Below, piece by piece: positions 12,701 through 24,059 of a stretch of 64,000 bases of DNA; position 1 is the stretch's first letter; every line of letters begins with the position of its first letter. Origin of the DNA: Phoebastria nigripes (lineage: Eukaryota; Chordata; Aves; Procellariiformes; Diomedeidae); assembly GCA_035582835.1 (NCBI GenBank), contig JAYKAV010002919.1, positions 408,605-472,604 of the forward strand. The letters are read 5' to 3'. Under the pieces are notes generated by a model that was not told the origin of the DNA, searched no databases, and worked only from the letters and a program-made list of their open reading frames with translations. Both the position numbers and the translations under genes were made by a program.

Positions 12701-13777
12701 CCACGTTGCTGCTGCAGCTCCCCGTGACCTCGGTTGTTTCATCAACGCGCTGCGAACAAAACAGACAGCATCTTCCATTTCACGAGACGAACCAGTGAAA
12801 AGAGACACTGTAGGGCACATCGGCGCCGGGCCTGGCCGATGAGAATAACGTGAATATTTAACTAAAAGCTGGAATATTTAGGCAGTGAAACCCTTTCTGT
12901 GTTCAAGTGGGCTTAGAACCAGCAAAACGTTGGGTCTTTGCCAGCTCCTGCTCGGGTGCAAAAACTCCCGGCATTTTGCCCAAAATTTTCCCAGTAGCAA
13001 GGGAGGGCTTCTAGTGATGGAAAATGCCAGAGAGGTCCCTGCGGGCGCCGGGGCTGGAGCCCCACCGAACTCAGTTTGTGTAAGTAAGCCAAGTAAGCCA
13101 TGGAAAGGAGCGACTGAATNATATGCTAAGCTTTAAAACTGAAAACACAAGAAATTCAGCTTGTAGTAGCTTGATAATGATTCAATGTTGGTTGATTCTC
13201 CATCCTTGCCTTATCGGAGAAGTCCTACGGAGCGCAGGAGAAAATGATAGCAAGCGGAGAAACATTACGTGGAGGATTTAACAGAGAGTTATAACTTTTG
13301 GGCAACAAAAAACCCTATCAATGGGATCCTGGACTCAACAACACCAGCCCAGGTTCTCCAATAGCATCAGCAGGACCAGGAGCTCAGCACCTCCCGTGCC
13401 CACTCGGGACCGATGACTTTTTGGCCAGAAAACAGGTTACATCGCTCAGCTCCCACGGAGCTTGGCCGTGCGATAGTGCCACTGCCAGCAGGTCTGGTAG
13501 GAGATTGCTGGCATCAGGCACCAGTTCNCATTCATTACACCTAAGGTCCTATTTTTGGGCAGTTCAACCTTAGGAGCGTTCTTTTAAAGGGCAAACCTTG
13601 CCTTTGCTTTTAAACCGCAAAGGGCTGGCATGCCTGGGAAAGGGCGCAGGCCGTTCCCGTCAGGCAGCCGAGGGGCTAAAAGCAGGAGAAAGTCTTTGAA
13701 GAAAAACTGCTGATGGGCTGGAAGGAATCCTTTGAGGACGGAGGACAGAAACCAGTTCCTACAAAAATGTTTTTCAA
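9751..13777. other. Non-coding DNA, no gene recognised
   Basis: No exon was recognised. Frames reach 150 codons (minus strand, about 11.13-11.59 kb), but the residue composition looks random and no domain is visible. The stretch includes a short CpG-rich patch near 10.7-10.8 kb, listed separately, and a C8 run at 11791-11798. The segment at about 12.38-12.56 kb is AT-rich with several TAAT and GATTA cores. The remainder is mixed sequence without repeats I recognise. Confidence 0.55.
10720..10837. promoter_or_regulatory. Short CpG-rich patch with inverted CCAAT box
   Basis: By eye there are about 14 CpG dinucleotides in roughly 115 bp, far above the neighbouring sequence. An ATTGG (inverted CCAAT, NF-Y type) lies at 10772-10776. 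The patch is shorter than a normal CpG island and no transcript start or TATA box is evident beside it. It may be a small unmethylated regulatory element or simply GC-rich avian DNA. Confidence 0.25.
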
Positions 13778-13995
13778 TATATTTTACAGACTGGGCCCGT
13801 TTATACAAGTACCAAAACTGCCGTGCAGGATGAAAGCCACTGTCTAGCTGGTCCAGCATCCTGTCTCCGAGAGCAGCCAGNGCCGGATGCTTCGGAGGAA
13901 GGTATAAAAACAATGGAGTAGTCAGACATGGGATAATCCANCCTCTTTCATCCAGACCTCTAAGAAAGATTAGTTTATATCCAGCAACCTGAGAT
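13778..13995 (-). repeat. Ancient CR1/L3-like amniote repeat
   Basis: Several blocks match, in order, an old CR1/L3-type repeat that is abundant in turtles and crocodilians and found as relics in birds and mammals: TAGCTGGTCCAGCATCCTGT and CTCCGAGAGCAGCCAG (about 13845-13880), GGATGCTTCGGAGGAAGGT (about 13885-13903), then GGATAATCC and TAGTTTATATCC further on. The match is from memory and diverged, so strand, boundaries and subfamily are uncertain. The order and spacing of the blocks make chance unlikely. No coding capacity remains. Confidence 0.5.
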
Positions 13996-15660
13996 TAAAG
14001 GTACTTTAATAGTTTGCCTGGTTTTCTTTACTGACAGATCTCTGTATTCCTGCCATGGCATTTTCCATTTCTATTTCAGAGTAATGAATCGGGGTCACAA
14101 AGTAACGATTCACTGTTTGATTTTTGGGGAAGCCTGGCAGTTTTGGTGCAAAGGGTGGAAGAAATGTTTGCTCGCAGGAGTCGGATGGGTGACGCTGTGG
14201 GCTTTAACCAGGATAAAAATAGGAACTGGTTACTTTCCAAGAGGAAAAATAAACTACTAAGTTTCCACTGACTTGGAGTTGCAAAAATGCATCTTGGATT
14301 CTGGAGAACTTGGTAAAATATTGTGGTTTAGGCTCAGTAAATAGCAGAGAGCATTAGTTTAGAAATAGCAGTGTAAATACACAGCTTAATGGGATGGTTT
14401 GTTTCAGGTTCTTTTTTGGGTTACAGACTCATCAACCTGTTTTAGTTTACGTGCAACTTGCGTTTCAGTTTTCAGGGCAGCCCATGGCTGGCCATGTACC
14501 TTAGCTGCTCATCTGCCACCCACAAAAACGAGCTCAACTGCTCCATATCAAAAAGATATAATATAGCATATCATATCAAAAAGGATAGCAGGAAAAGGGT
14601 TAAACTGTGAATCTTTGGACATCATCTTCACTGCAGACTGCTGTCAACCCAGGAGCCCCGCTCACACTCCTGCAGTCAGACAGGTTGGGGAAGCTCCCTT
14701 GAGAAAAGCACGGGGGAAAAATCAACAAGAAGAGCGTGGGGTCATCTCTTCTGCCAGCCCTATCGTGCAGCACTGAGTGCACCGTTGCCAGAAAGGGCGC
14801 ATCTAAGCTTTTGCTTTAAAGTTTAAATTTGATTGGAAAACCAAATGATCTTCCAACAGATGCTGGACGATGNGCAGTACTTCCAAGCAAAGTTGTGTTG
14901 AAAAGTCGTTGTCAAAACTCTTGGGCCTTCTGCTCCCATGCTGGACGTACTCGCACGTCGGTGATGCCCACCTCGAGGGTGCCCACCTGCAGCCTACAGC
15001 TTCAGAGACCCACCTGCTGCCAGGGACTCTCCTTTGCCATCACCTGCAAACTCCACATCAACGCAACCTTCCCTCCATGCCGAGCTGCAGCCCAGGAGAG
15101 CCGGCTGGTGANATCCTCGTGGTGGTGAGGGCAGCTATGTATAGATTCTGGGTTGTAATACAGAGTGATTATTTTAAAACCTTTTCAAGTGATGCCTCTC
15201 CTATCTCAGCCCATGTCCAAAGTGGATCTGAGAGGTGCTGGGATGCCACAAGGCTGAGCGCGGTATGTCCCATGGCGTGTCCCCAGGAGACACAGGCATT
15301 TAGAGCAGGGCAGCTCTTTGCCGCTATTGGAAACAGCGTTGTAGCCCATGTCACCGGCAAGACATAGAGCAGGCAGCCACCACCACGTCTTGGCACACGC
15401 TCCCGCCTCTTCTCTTTGAGCCATCCAAGGCACGACACTGAGACTGAACAGTGACAGAAAATTAGATAGACGGAGTGAACGCTCATGGTGCAAAGCCTAA
15501 AGAGCTGCATCTGACACCAGGCGCGAGGCTTTTTGCNGAGGGAACCCACCAACAGCACCATCCGCAGAAGCAGGCCTCCACCAGCGTGGTGGGCACCCAT
15601 CTCACCACGACACTCTCGGCGCACAAACCCCTCTGCTCCTCCGGCTCCAGCTCTGCTTTG

Positions 15661-15673
15661 CCACTAGATGGCA
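15661..15673 (+). promoter_or_regulatory. CTCF-like binding site
   Basis: CCACTAGATGGCA matches the core of the vertebrate CTCF motif (CCAC-T/C-AG-A/G-T/G-GGC) without a mismatch in the key positions. CTCF sites anchor chromatin loops and insulators, and the strand of the motif sets loop direction. This one points along the plus strand. A 13-bp match in 64 kb is notable but does not prove occupancy. Confidence 0.5.
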
Positions 15674-18009
15674 CAGGTCATTGAGAAATGCTTTATTTTA
15701 TCAATATCCAGCCTTATCCCAGAGCCAGATCCAAGCAGCAGCCTGCGCCCTTGTTTCAGTGGTGGCCACAGATACCTACAAGCTTGCAGCAGGGAAGGGG
15801 GGAATAACACCCTTGTTTAGCCGGAGGATGGATGGCTCAGAAACCTGCCTGGTGCCTGCACGCCTCAGGTTCAATGCCTTCCCCGTCCTGCTATTCTACT
15901 TCCAGTAATGGCACTTCTTTATTTTTCGCCAGCTATAGTAATGAAATATCTCTGTAAAACTGCCAGCCAATAAACCCTGGCTCATATATTACATAGGCCT
16001 TCTAAAATTATTTTTCATGGTGTAAAAAACCAAATTAACAGGTGAGTAACAAGCTGGTTCTTTTTTTTCCTATTAATTCTATATATTCCAGATTTCACAT
16101 GCGTGAATTGGACCCAGGACTCAGTATTAGACTCCTGCATGTCCAGATCACACCTGAGTCAATACCTGTCGATAGCAAAGGGGAGCAAAACTGAAGTGCT
16201 TTGGCTCTGAACAGAACCTGGCTATACAGCTGGTACCTATATAATGTGGTTACAGGTGAGCATAGGCAGTAGTATTTCTTTGCTATCAGTCTGGATTTTA
16301 AAGAGAATTCCCCCTCACTCTGCTCACAGCTCCCAGCTCCCAGAGACCTTCTCGGAATCAGGTTTTACCAGCAGAAACGTTCACGGAGAGTGAATTTCAA
16401 AGCCACATGGAATCGTGGAAAATTAATTCCAAAGCACATGCCTGAGCACTTGCAAGCATCCAAGCGTTCATCTGATCAGGGACCGGGGCTGCTTCCATGC
16501 AGCTTGTCCGGTCAGTCCCACTCAGCTGAACACTAACTGCTCCCCAAAACACTTCTTGGAGCTTCAGATGGTTTAAAAATGCAACGCACACTCAGGTCAC
16601 CCTGAACACTGGTTACACCTGGGGGACAGTAATCNTCAGGGGGGTCAAAAAATATTAAATTAACTTGCTAAGTCATCTACCTGCTCATTTCCAAGTAGCG
16701 TGTGCGCTTCACGATTGCAGCCCCTGAGCTTCCACCAAAGTCAGGGTTTGTAGGGAAACGCAGACACGGGGANGATGCTACTTCCGAATACACAAGAGCT
16801 GTTGAGCGACGCATCTGAGCGTTGCCGATNTTATAGGTTTGAACCTTGTAAAAACTGCAATAGGAAAAACAGTTTTCTGCCCAATATGGGAAAAAAAAAA
16901 AGAAAATAAAAGAAGGACTTGCTGTTACAGCCCCAGGCCTGGCAAATGGAAAAGGAGAAAATTAAACCTGGGAACGCTTCTGGGAAACTGAGTCTGTCAC
17001 TTTGATAAATATAAATACATGCAAAAACCAAGTGCCAGCAGCTTTCCCCAAGCAGGAAGATTTCTAAATCCCTGACAAGCAGAGAGCCCGCCCAAGCACG
17101 GGGAGTGAGCGAACATCCCCAGCCACCTCCGAGGAGCTGCGTGGCTCCGGCCCCACCNTGGGGTTGCCATTTCGGAGGAGGAGATGAGCCCAGGGCCAAG
17201 CCCGAGCCCCAGACTCGACTCAGGAGCAGATGCTCTGCGGCGCAATAGCAGCCACCCCGTGCACTGCTTCCCTGCGGACAAGCTCCTGGATTTATCCTGT
17301 GCTGCCAGTGATGGGAAGCGGGGTTATATCTCCCCCCCGCCTTTCCTCTCTGTAAACACAGCCACCTCCCAATACTAGCCTCTCTTTGCCAGTTTTGCTT
17401 TACAGGAATGAAGGAAAACGTGCATTTTGTGTGATTTCTGACCAGCAAAGCATTGTCCCATGGCACAGTGCCTCTCCCACTACCTACATCCTTCCTTCAC
17501 AACCTGTCTTTGCCCTTCCAAGGGAAGGCTGTTACACGCTGACACAGTTTATCTGTCCCTTCCAGCTCAACCCTTTCATCTCCTCTTCCCTTAGGCTCCA
17601 ATTTAGCCTTTGACCAAAGCCCCCTGGACAGAAGAAGCTCTCTGGGCCTCGCAGAGATCTTTCTACGTGGTCGTCTTCTCAGACCCAGCAGTCCAGCCTG
17701 GAACGGTCTTAGCAGAGCATCTTCCCTGCCTGAATTAAGAGCATCCTCTGCATCCTGATGTGGCGCAGGTACCCGGGCTCAGCCCCACAGCAGGCTCCTG
17801 CTCAGACGACCTGGTCTCAGGAGACCGCACTTCGGATGAGGGCTGGTGGCCACCAGGAGCATTTGCCAGCAGGAGAGGTCCACGGTGCCCTGTTACCCCT
17901 CCCAGAGGCTCAGCATTGACCCGTGAAACCAAAGCAGCCCCCTGAAACACTATTTCTCATGTGCACACCTCGAGCAGTGCTGCGCTGGCTCTTTCTGTGA
18001 ACTACCGGC

Positions 18010-18190
18010 ACCAAACAACCTTGTATTTAAAGGCAGCTTCTATGCATATGTATCCACCAATTATTTACACATAACTTCTCAATGAGCGCAAAAATTGGCT
18101 CATTTGANCGCAGTAAACAAACACTGAGTAATGCGAATTCCTAATAAATCTGCTATTCAGCTCCATTTAAATCAATAAACCAAGTCAAAA
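18010..18190. promoter_or_regulatory. Candidate conserved enhancer island
   Basis: An AT-rich, low-repeat island packed with recognisable cores: TATGCATATGTA at 18041-18052 (POU/octamer-like, containing palindromes ATGCAT and CATATG), ATTGG at 18094-18098 (inverted CCAAT) and GTAAACAA at 18113-18120 (forkhead core), followed by AATCAATAAA. The flanks are GC-richer. This texture is typical of vertebrate conserved non-coding elements, but conservation cannot be seen from one sequence. Confidence 0.35.
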
Positions 18191-18774
18191 CGGCGCAGCT
18201 AACAAAACGCACTGTCCATCAGTGCTAGAGCCCAGAATCACTCATCGCACCCTGGACTTTGCAGAGCTGCTCTCCTAAGCCAATTCACATGATAATTCTG
18301 ATATATGTTGCAAACCAACGTCCTTTATGAATGATTTTTGCACTTCTTGGTGTTTGATCATAGAGCAAGAGAGACCTGAGCAAACAAGGCTGGAGGGTTC
18401 ATCGTGATGCTCCGGTTTCTACTTCAAGGTGATGAAGCATCAACGCCGTGGGACTGACGGGCTGGGTAACTGCGAGCCACCTCCATCCCCTGGCCTGGAG
18501 TGCCCATGCAGCCGAGAGGAGTTTGAGGACTCTGCAAGCTTTGGAAAGCAACAAAAGCGTTGTTTTCAGGCACTAAAGAATGATGTTTTCAGATATTCTG
18601 GACCCATAACTAGAAATTCTTCCACGCTCAAAGTGCAAATCCTCTTTAATATAAAATAGCTTGGATCAAATATGTTTCAGGTTACAGTCGGGTTTGGAGT
18701 TTGTTTTGCTTTTTAATAACCCTCCTGCCAATAACATCTAGTGCTGCATGAGAAATGTTTGTGGCATTAATTGC

Positions 18775-18778
<4 letters not shown>

Positions 18779-18809
<31 letters not shown>
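18779..18809 (+). repeat. A31 homopolymer
   Basis: An uninterrupted run of 31 adenines. No SINE, CR1 or recognisable retrocopy precedes it, and no AATAAA signal lies just upstream. Birds have few poly(A)-tailed retroposons, so this is more likely a simple-repeat expansion than a retrotransposon tail. Exact length is unreliable in a draft assembly. Confidence 0.95.
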
Positions 18810-18811
<2 letters not shown>

Positions 18812-21800
18812 GAGCCAGCAGTCCAAACTAAAGTCTGCCTGGAAAGGCTTTAAAGGAGAAAACAAATAAAATGGTTCACAGGCTGTACCGGTTCCTTTTC
18901 GTGCCTGTGTGTGGAAAACATTAAACACATCCACCGAGCAGGTGAGGGTCCCCGCAGCACCTCCCGCCAGGCGTGCCGGGGCGAGCAGAGCACCCTGTGG
19001 GTGCACATTCATACACCTTTTTGCAGAATACAGAATAAATCTTCCCTTTTTGCCTGGATATCGCATACGAGCTCCATCTTCCAAGCAGATTAAGAAAATG
19101 GATGTTAAACCAAAAGCCATCCTTGGAGATTTCCAGTTGTGCAGGCATCTTGCTAACCCAGTGGCCAGGGCTGGGGGCACTGGTGGTCCAAGGATGGCCG
19201 TGAACATCCCCGCATCCCTGGGGCAGGACCGCAGGCAGGGGATGGGCAGGTGGGACAGGGACCCGTGGTCTGCTGCTGAGGTGCTCCGCAGGTCCAGCCT
19301 AAAGACTCAGTCTTTGCTTTTCCACTTGTAATAATATTTGTAAGGGTAAGAGCTCAATAAGCATGAAATACATATGAAAAGGTCATTCGCAGTGCAGGAG
19401 GTGCGTGAGAGCATAAAGAGATGTTCAGACAACGGTAGTTGTTCTTTCTCGTGGTCAAAACAGGCCTGGATTGCAAGTACCTCTAGCAAATATAACCCCC
19501 ACTTGGTGCTAGAAGACAAATCCACTCACCACTTGCCATAGCAGCCATAAAGCCTATCCAGAGACATTTATTTTCATTTCAGCTTGAATACTCTTCAGAT
19601 ACTCAAGGTTCATTAGAGCCCAGTTAACAAATGACCGGCACTGGAAAGAAACACATAACAAACCACAGCTATAGACTCTGCATCTTCTGCAAGCTTAACT
19701 GCCTGCGAACTCCGTGGAGTACAGGTCTGTGAAGGTTTTTTTTTTGCATGCGACACTCTATCTTCCATCAACCTAATAGCACCGTTGGTTGAGATAAATC
19801 GCAGCAAGGGTAAAGGCAGGGTCGAAACCCTGGGAGCTGGGGCACCACCGGAGAGCAGAATCCACTTCCAGCCACGGTGGTAACTGGAGTTAAGGGATTT
19901 GCTGGACAGGCCAGGCGGGGACAGCTTTGGAGCTGGAGCAAGGGTAACCAGCTGCTTTGGACTTCTCAGCCTTTTTTGTGTTGAGCATCATTATCCCCAC
20001 ACGCGACAGAAAACCTCCACGTGCTTTGCCAGACTCGAGTCCTGACCGTCTTAGGAGCAATTTTTCCTTTTCCTATGCACCTTCNCAGCGCCTTCGGTGG
20101 GATGCCCCGAGCTGGGTGCTGGCAGGAGGGACAGCACAGAGTCCTGGTGCAGGAAACAATTAATTACACCATCTCTTTCTGCGCTGACTACAATGGTGGT
20201 GTCATCTTTCCACCCAAAAAGGCTCCTTCGGGTGGGTGCTGGGGCCGAGGGTCAGCCCAAGGCTGGGAAATAGCACCCAAAGGCAAAAGGCTAAATAAAC
20301 ACCCAGCGAAGGGGGGGCACATTGCTCATGGGGTAGCTCTTATTTCACCTGCCTCTCCGGCAACATTTTCACAGCAATGTAATTACCCAGATGGCAAAGG
20401 CACGGAATGAGAAAAATCAGAGGAGGATTAGAAATGATATACCATCAGAAACTGGGAATTGCTATTAGCAGGAAGGGCAAAGCCTNCATTAGAAATACGC
20501 TTTTTTGTGTCACAACTGAATTTCTGTTGTCCGAAATGAATTTATTGGTAAATTATAGAAGCAATCATCACACGTACAGTGTCAGATCGCATCAGTTAGC
20601 AGTATCCTCAACGCTGTGCTACAGCAGCACTTCACCTTTGCAGATTTAAAGGCCGTGGCTGAATTACAGCACAAGGAAGAGAAGAGCAATTTATGCAGCT
20701 TTGCATTTAGAACCAATTTCAACACTTGCTCAGAAATTTCCTNGTTGCAGACACCGGTTGGACTGCACAAACCCTCTGGTGAAGCAGCCGGAGCAGGATT
20801 GCAAACCGTCGCGCTGCTTCTATCCCCAGATTTTGGATATATGAAAAGCAGGTTAGGATTTGGTCCGACACCGGTTGCGCACAACAGCCACGGTGGGAAG
20901 CAGAGCTGAAACCATGGTGGAAACACCGCGGTAACCAGAGGGAGGTCATGTTTTAAGCGTTTCGCTGTTGCCCATGACTGTGGGTCCTTGCCCGCCCTCT
21001 GCCCATCCCTGCCCATCGCAGGGACCAGGCACCTTTCAGCCCACCCCGGGTCTGTGCCTGTGCAGCCCCGAAGCAGCGCTTCTTTAGCCACAGGGATTAA
21101 GCATCCTCCAAACGAAGGACTGAGTTCGGGGAAGGCTCAACAAAAAAAGGCTTTTTCAGCAGACTTGCGTTGCACCCAGAGAAGGATGATGCTGCAAAAG
21201 GCAACGTCCTCAGGCCATGAGCCCCCTTTTACTTTTATTACCCTTCAGTAAAACTAAAAGCAAAATAAAAGGCACAATAAAGGGAGATCTGAACCTCTCC
21301 TGATCGGATTATNTTCAGCCAGCTTCTCTCAGATTTTCCCCTGCTAAAGCATCGGAGGGGGAGGGGGACTTTGCAAGAAGGCGGCTCCGCAGACCAGCTG
21401 TGGGGCCGGCTCTTTCTGCGGGGATGAAGGGGATTGCTGTGGAGACACGGCGGCTTAGGGGAGGTCACGCAAACAGCGTTCGGATTATTTTTTTTTTTAA
21501 TTGATGCTGCCAAACAGTTGCACATTTTTTAACCGAAATAAGGAGCTGAAAGCACACAGTGGGCACACACAGGGACCCTCGAAGGAAACGATAACTCTCG
21601 TTTGCACAAGCAACCAGCATGGGAGATGTTGGTACATCAATTATCCGTACCACAAGAGCCTGACCCAAACCCCCTAAGACCTCAGTGACCATAGACACCC
21701 ATGGCTCAACCAGCATGAGGGGAAACTGAGGCACGTGAAAGCAAAGCGATTCCCTCTGGGTTCCTCAAGCCCAAAAGCAAGGCAAACCCTAACCCAGGGC

Positions 21801-23170
21801 CCAGCCCCAGCATCCTCCCTGCAGCCAAGCTCTAATTGTTTAGAGGCTTAATAAGTTGTAACTTAAAACTAGTTTATGGCTGTACATAGAAGAAAAAAAA
21901 AAAAAAAAAGTCCTGTCGTAAAGTATTTATTACACTTCCTTTGGAAATGATGACAGTCCTCCAGTGAATGTTTTTATTGTTATTCATCATCTTTCGAGAG
22001 GGTTAGACAGCTCTGAAATACAGCTTTAATATGAGAGCCAAATGAGAAAGTGCAGATTTAAGGGAAACCTCGGCAGATCAGGTTTCACTCAGTGCCTGCA
22101 GCACTTACAACATGTGTTTCTGATCTGCAGCTCGACTTTGTTGTACCCAAACTGAAACTGCATTAAATTTGCTTCGCAGGAATTGCAAAAGGACGAGAAA
22201 CGCGCACAAAACCCGGCTCATTTTACGTGCGCGACTCCCGCGTAATCCATCACCTGGAGACGGAAACGGGGTTTATCCTGCCGCAGGCTGCGACGTCGCT
22301 TCAGAAATAAGATAAGCAGAATTGGTTTCCCGTTTTACTGAGTTTGTGGTTTGAGCAAACAAAACTAAGGATGTGATTGGAAATGGTAAAAACCCTGCCA
22401 GGCCCCTGCAGGGCGGTGCTGCAGGTGAAGCCTTTAAGCAGATGATCTGTTTGGAAAAATATGCCAAATTTTCCTCAATTAAAAAAAAAACCTCATGCAC
22501 GCACAGCCCATGTCACCCTGCCCACAAGCGGCACCTTGAAGCCCAAAGCCTAGGAGAAAGGGCTCCCCTCTCACAAATCCCCTCTGTCCCTTCACACCAG
22601 CTCTTGGGAAAATGGGGCTGGAGCAGAGGAAAACCCATGACAACTCAAGGAATATCTTTGGGCTTAAGATACCACGACACGCTATGGCTATTTATTGATG
22701 TGTTAATGCAAGAGTGTCCGTCTGAGAAACAGCTGTTTCACCAAGCCCTGGAAATAAGCTTGCCCTAGCCAAAAACCTGGAGAAATACAGTTATACAACT
22801 CTGATGAGAAACACTCACTGAATCCTATTGCATTTTATCACCTCCTTCCCCTAAAGTATCCCCATCAAAGGCTGGAGCAAGGGTGNACCGTGCACTCACC
22901 CGCAGACAGGCAGGGCAGGTATGGCAGGAGACAGTGAATTCCTCCACGCCTCATTTAAATCACGGACACGACAAATTCCTGAGCTTTACGGCTCCTATAA
23001 ATACTCAGCAACATAACCCTGTTACCCTTCCCCATAACAGTCTGCGACGAATCCTATCAAAAGAGCTGTACTCAGAGCAGCCAAACAAGACAGGTTTTCT
23101 TGTTAGGGTCCAGATGGATAAATACAGACCCATATCTCCACCTGTGGTTCGGGCAGGGGATTCCCTGGGT
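18810..23170. other. Non-coding DNA, no gene recognised
   Basis: No coding exon was identified; the longest frames (146-169 codons) lack domain-like sequence. The stretch contains an A17 run at 21893-21909, a CpG-rich patch at 22.19-22.31 kb (listed separately) and a TGTGGTTT RUNX-type core near 22345. AT-rich segments with possible regulatory character lie at about 20.40-20.60 kb and 21.83-22.08 kb. No interspersed repeats were recognised. Confidence 0.5.
22191..22310. promoter_or_regulatory. Short CpG-rich patch
   Basis: About 15 CpGs fall within roughly 120 bp by eye, including ACGCGC, GTGCGCG, CCCGCG and GCGACGTCGC, in an otherwise AT-leaning neighbourhood. GACGTCG resembles a CREB/ATF half-palindrome. 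No start of transcription or exon was recognised beside it. It may be an orphan CpG element; methylation state is unknown. Confidence 0.25.
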
Positions 23171-23208
23171 GAGGAGAAGAGAAAAAAGAAAAGAAGAAGA
23201 AGAAGAAA
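23171..23208 (+). repeat. Polypurine tract with (AAG)n core
   Basis: Thirty-eight consecutive purines on the plus strand, ending in an (AAG)n run at about 23191-23208. Such mirror-like purine tracts can form triplex DNA and are mutable. The tract ends about 57 bp before the 31-bp minisatellite, so two unstable simple repeats lie close together. Confidence 0.9.
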
Positions 23209-23265
23209 CCCACATAACCCGCAGAGGTTTGCTTGGAGGAGGGGTGTGGGGAAGTGGTAGGGCAG

Positions 23266-23375
23266 CATCCCAACCGCATCACCCTGGGTACCACCACATC
23301 CCACCCACGTCACCCTGGGTACCACTGNATCCCACCCGCATCACCCGGGGTACCACCGCATCCCAACGCACACCC
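23266..23375 (+). repeat. 31-bp minisatellite, about 3.5 copies
   Basis: Three full 31-bp units start at 23266, 23297 and 23328, with a partial fourth from 23359. Each begins CATCCCA and contains TCACCCTGGGTACCAC or a close variant (one start base is N). Units differ by only a few substitutions, which implies fairly recent tandem duplication. A single N inside the third unit raises the possibility that copies were collapsed in assembly. Confidence 0.92.
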
Positions 23376-24027
23376 TGCCGGCAACCCCCGGCCCGCGCCG
23401 CCCTCCCGAAAGCCCTGAGCTCCTTTGTCTAGTTTAACAAAGGACTAGCCCTGCGGATGCTGGGGGAGGAGGGAGGATTCCCCGAGCGCTGGGCAGCAGA
23501 TGCCGGGGAGCCGTGCAGCCCATTGTCTGTTTTCACTTTGTTTAACAGCTGCCCTTTGGATCGTGCTACTTCGCAGGCTGCGGACGACGAGGCTGTCGCA
23601 GGAAACGCAGCCAAACATTTACCTACCCTGCTTTGATTTATAACAGCTTGAGGAAGGCTGAAAGTCCATACGTCAACATTTAGCTAATCCAACCTTTCCT
23701 CCTGCCAGAGAGAGCAAGCACTGAAGAGTTAATGAAAATAACTCCTCTGCCCTAAAGAAATCATAGTTTGAATGTAGAGTCATGCAAACTCCAATCACCC
23801 TCGCTTAACACTTGCACAGAATTATTTTAACACTTGATTTTAACTTAAACAAACACGCTCGGTGCTCCAGACGGGGCGTGGGAGCTCCCTGCTGCTGGGC
23901 CACCAAAAAACAAGGCAGGAGGCATCTACTCCCTGGACAGGAGAGGTCAGCAACATCTGTGTTCATGGGGGACAGACACCATCCTGAACCCAATAACATT
24001 ACTGTGGCCCCGCTCTGTGACAGCTCA

Positions 24028-24030
<3 letters not shown>

Positions 24031-24058
<28 letters not shown>
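24031..24058 (+). repeat. T28 homopolymer
   Basis: An uninterrupted run of 28 thymines, equivalent to poly(A) on the minus strand. On the minus strand the sequence preceding the tract is not a recognised SINE, CR1 or gene copy. It is probably a simple-repeat expansion; exact length is uncertain in draft data. Confidence 0.95.

Positions 24059-24059
<1 letters not shown>

Larger units (their letters stand above)
13996..18778. other. Non-coding DNA, no gene recognised
   Basis: No convincing exon was found. The longest frame here (211 codons on the minus strand at 16.83-17.47 kb) has low-complexity stretches and no family resemblance. A short imperfect direct repeat, CATATCAAAAAGATA at 14544-14558 and CATATCAAAAAGGATA at 14572-14587, lies in an AT-rich segment. 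A CTCF-like site (15.66 kb) and a regulatory-looking island (18.0-18.2 kb) are listed separately. The 15.93-16.10 kb segment is also AT-rich. Confidence 0.5.

Noticed and set aside
16831..17466. 211-codon minus-strand frame
   Set aside because: Contains low-complexity aromatic stretches from a poly(A) segment and no family features.
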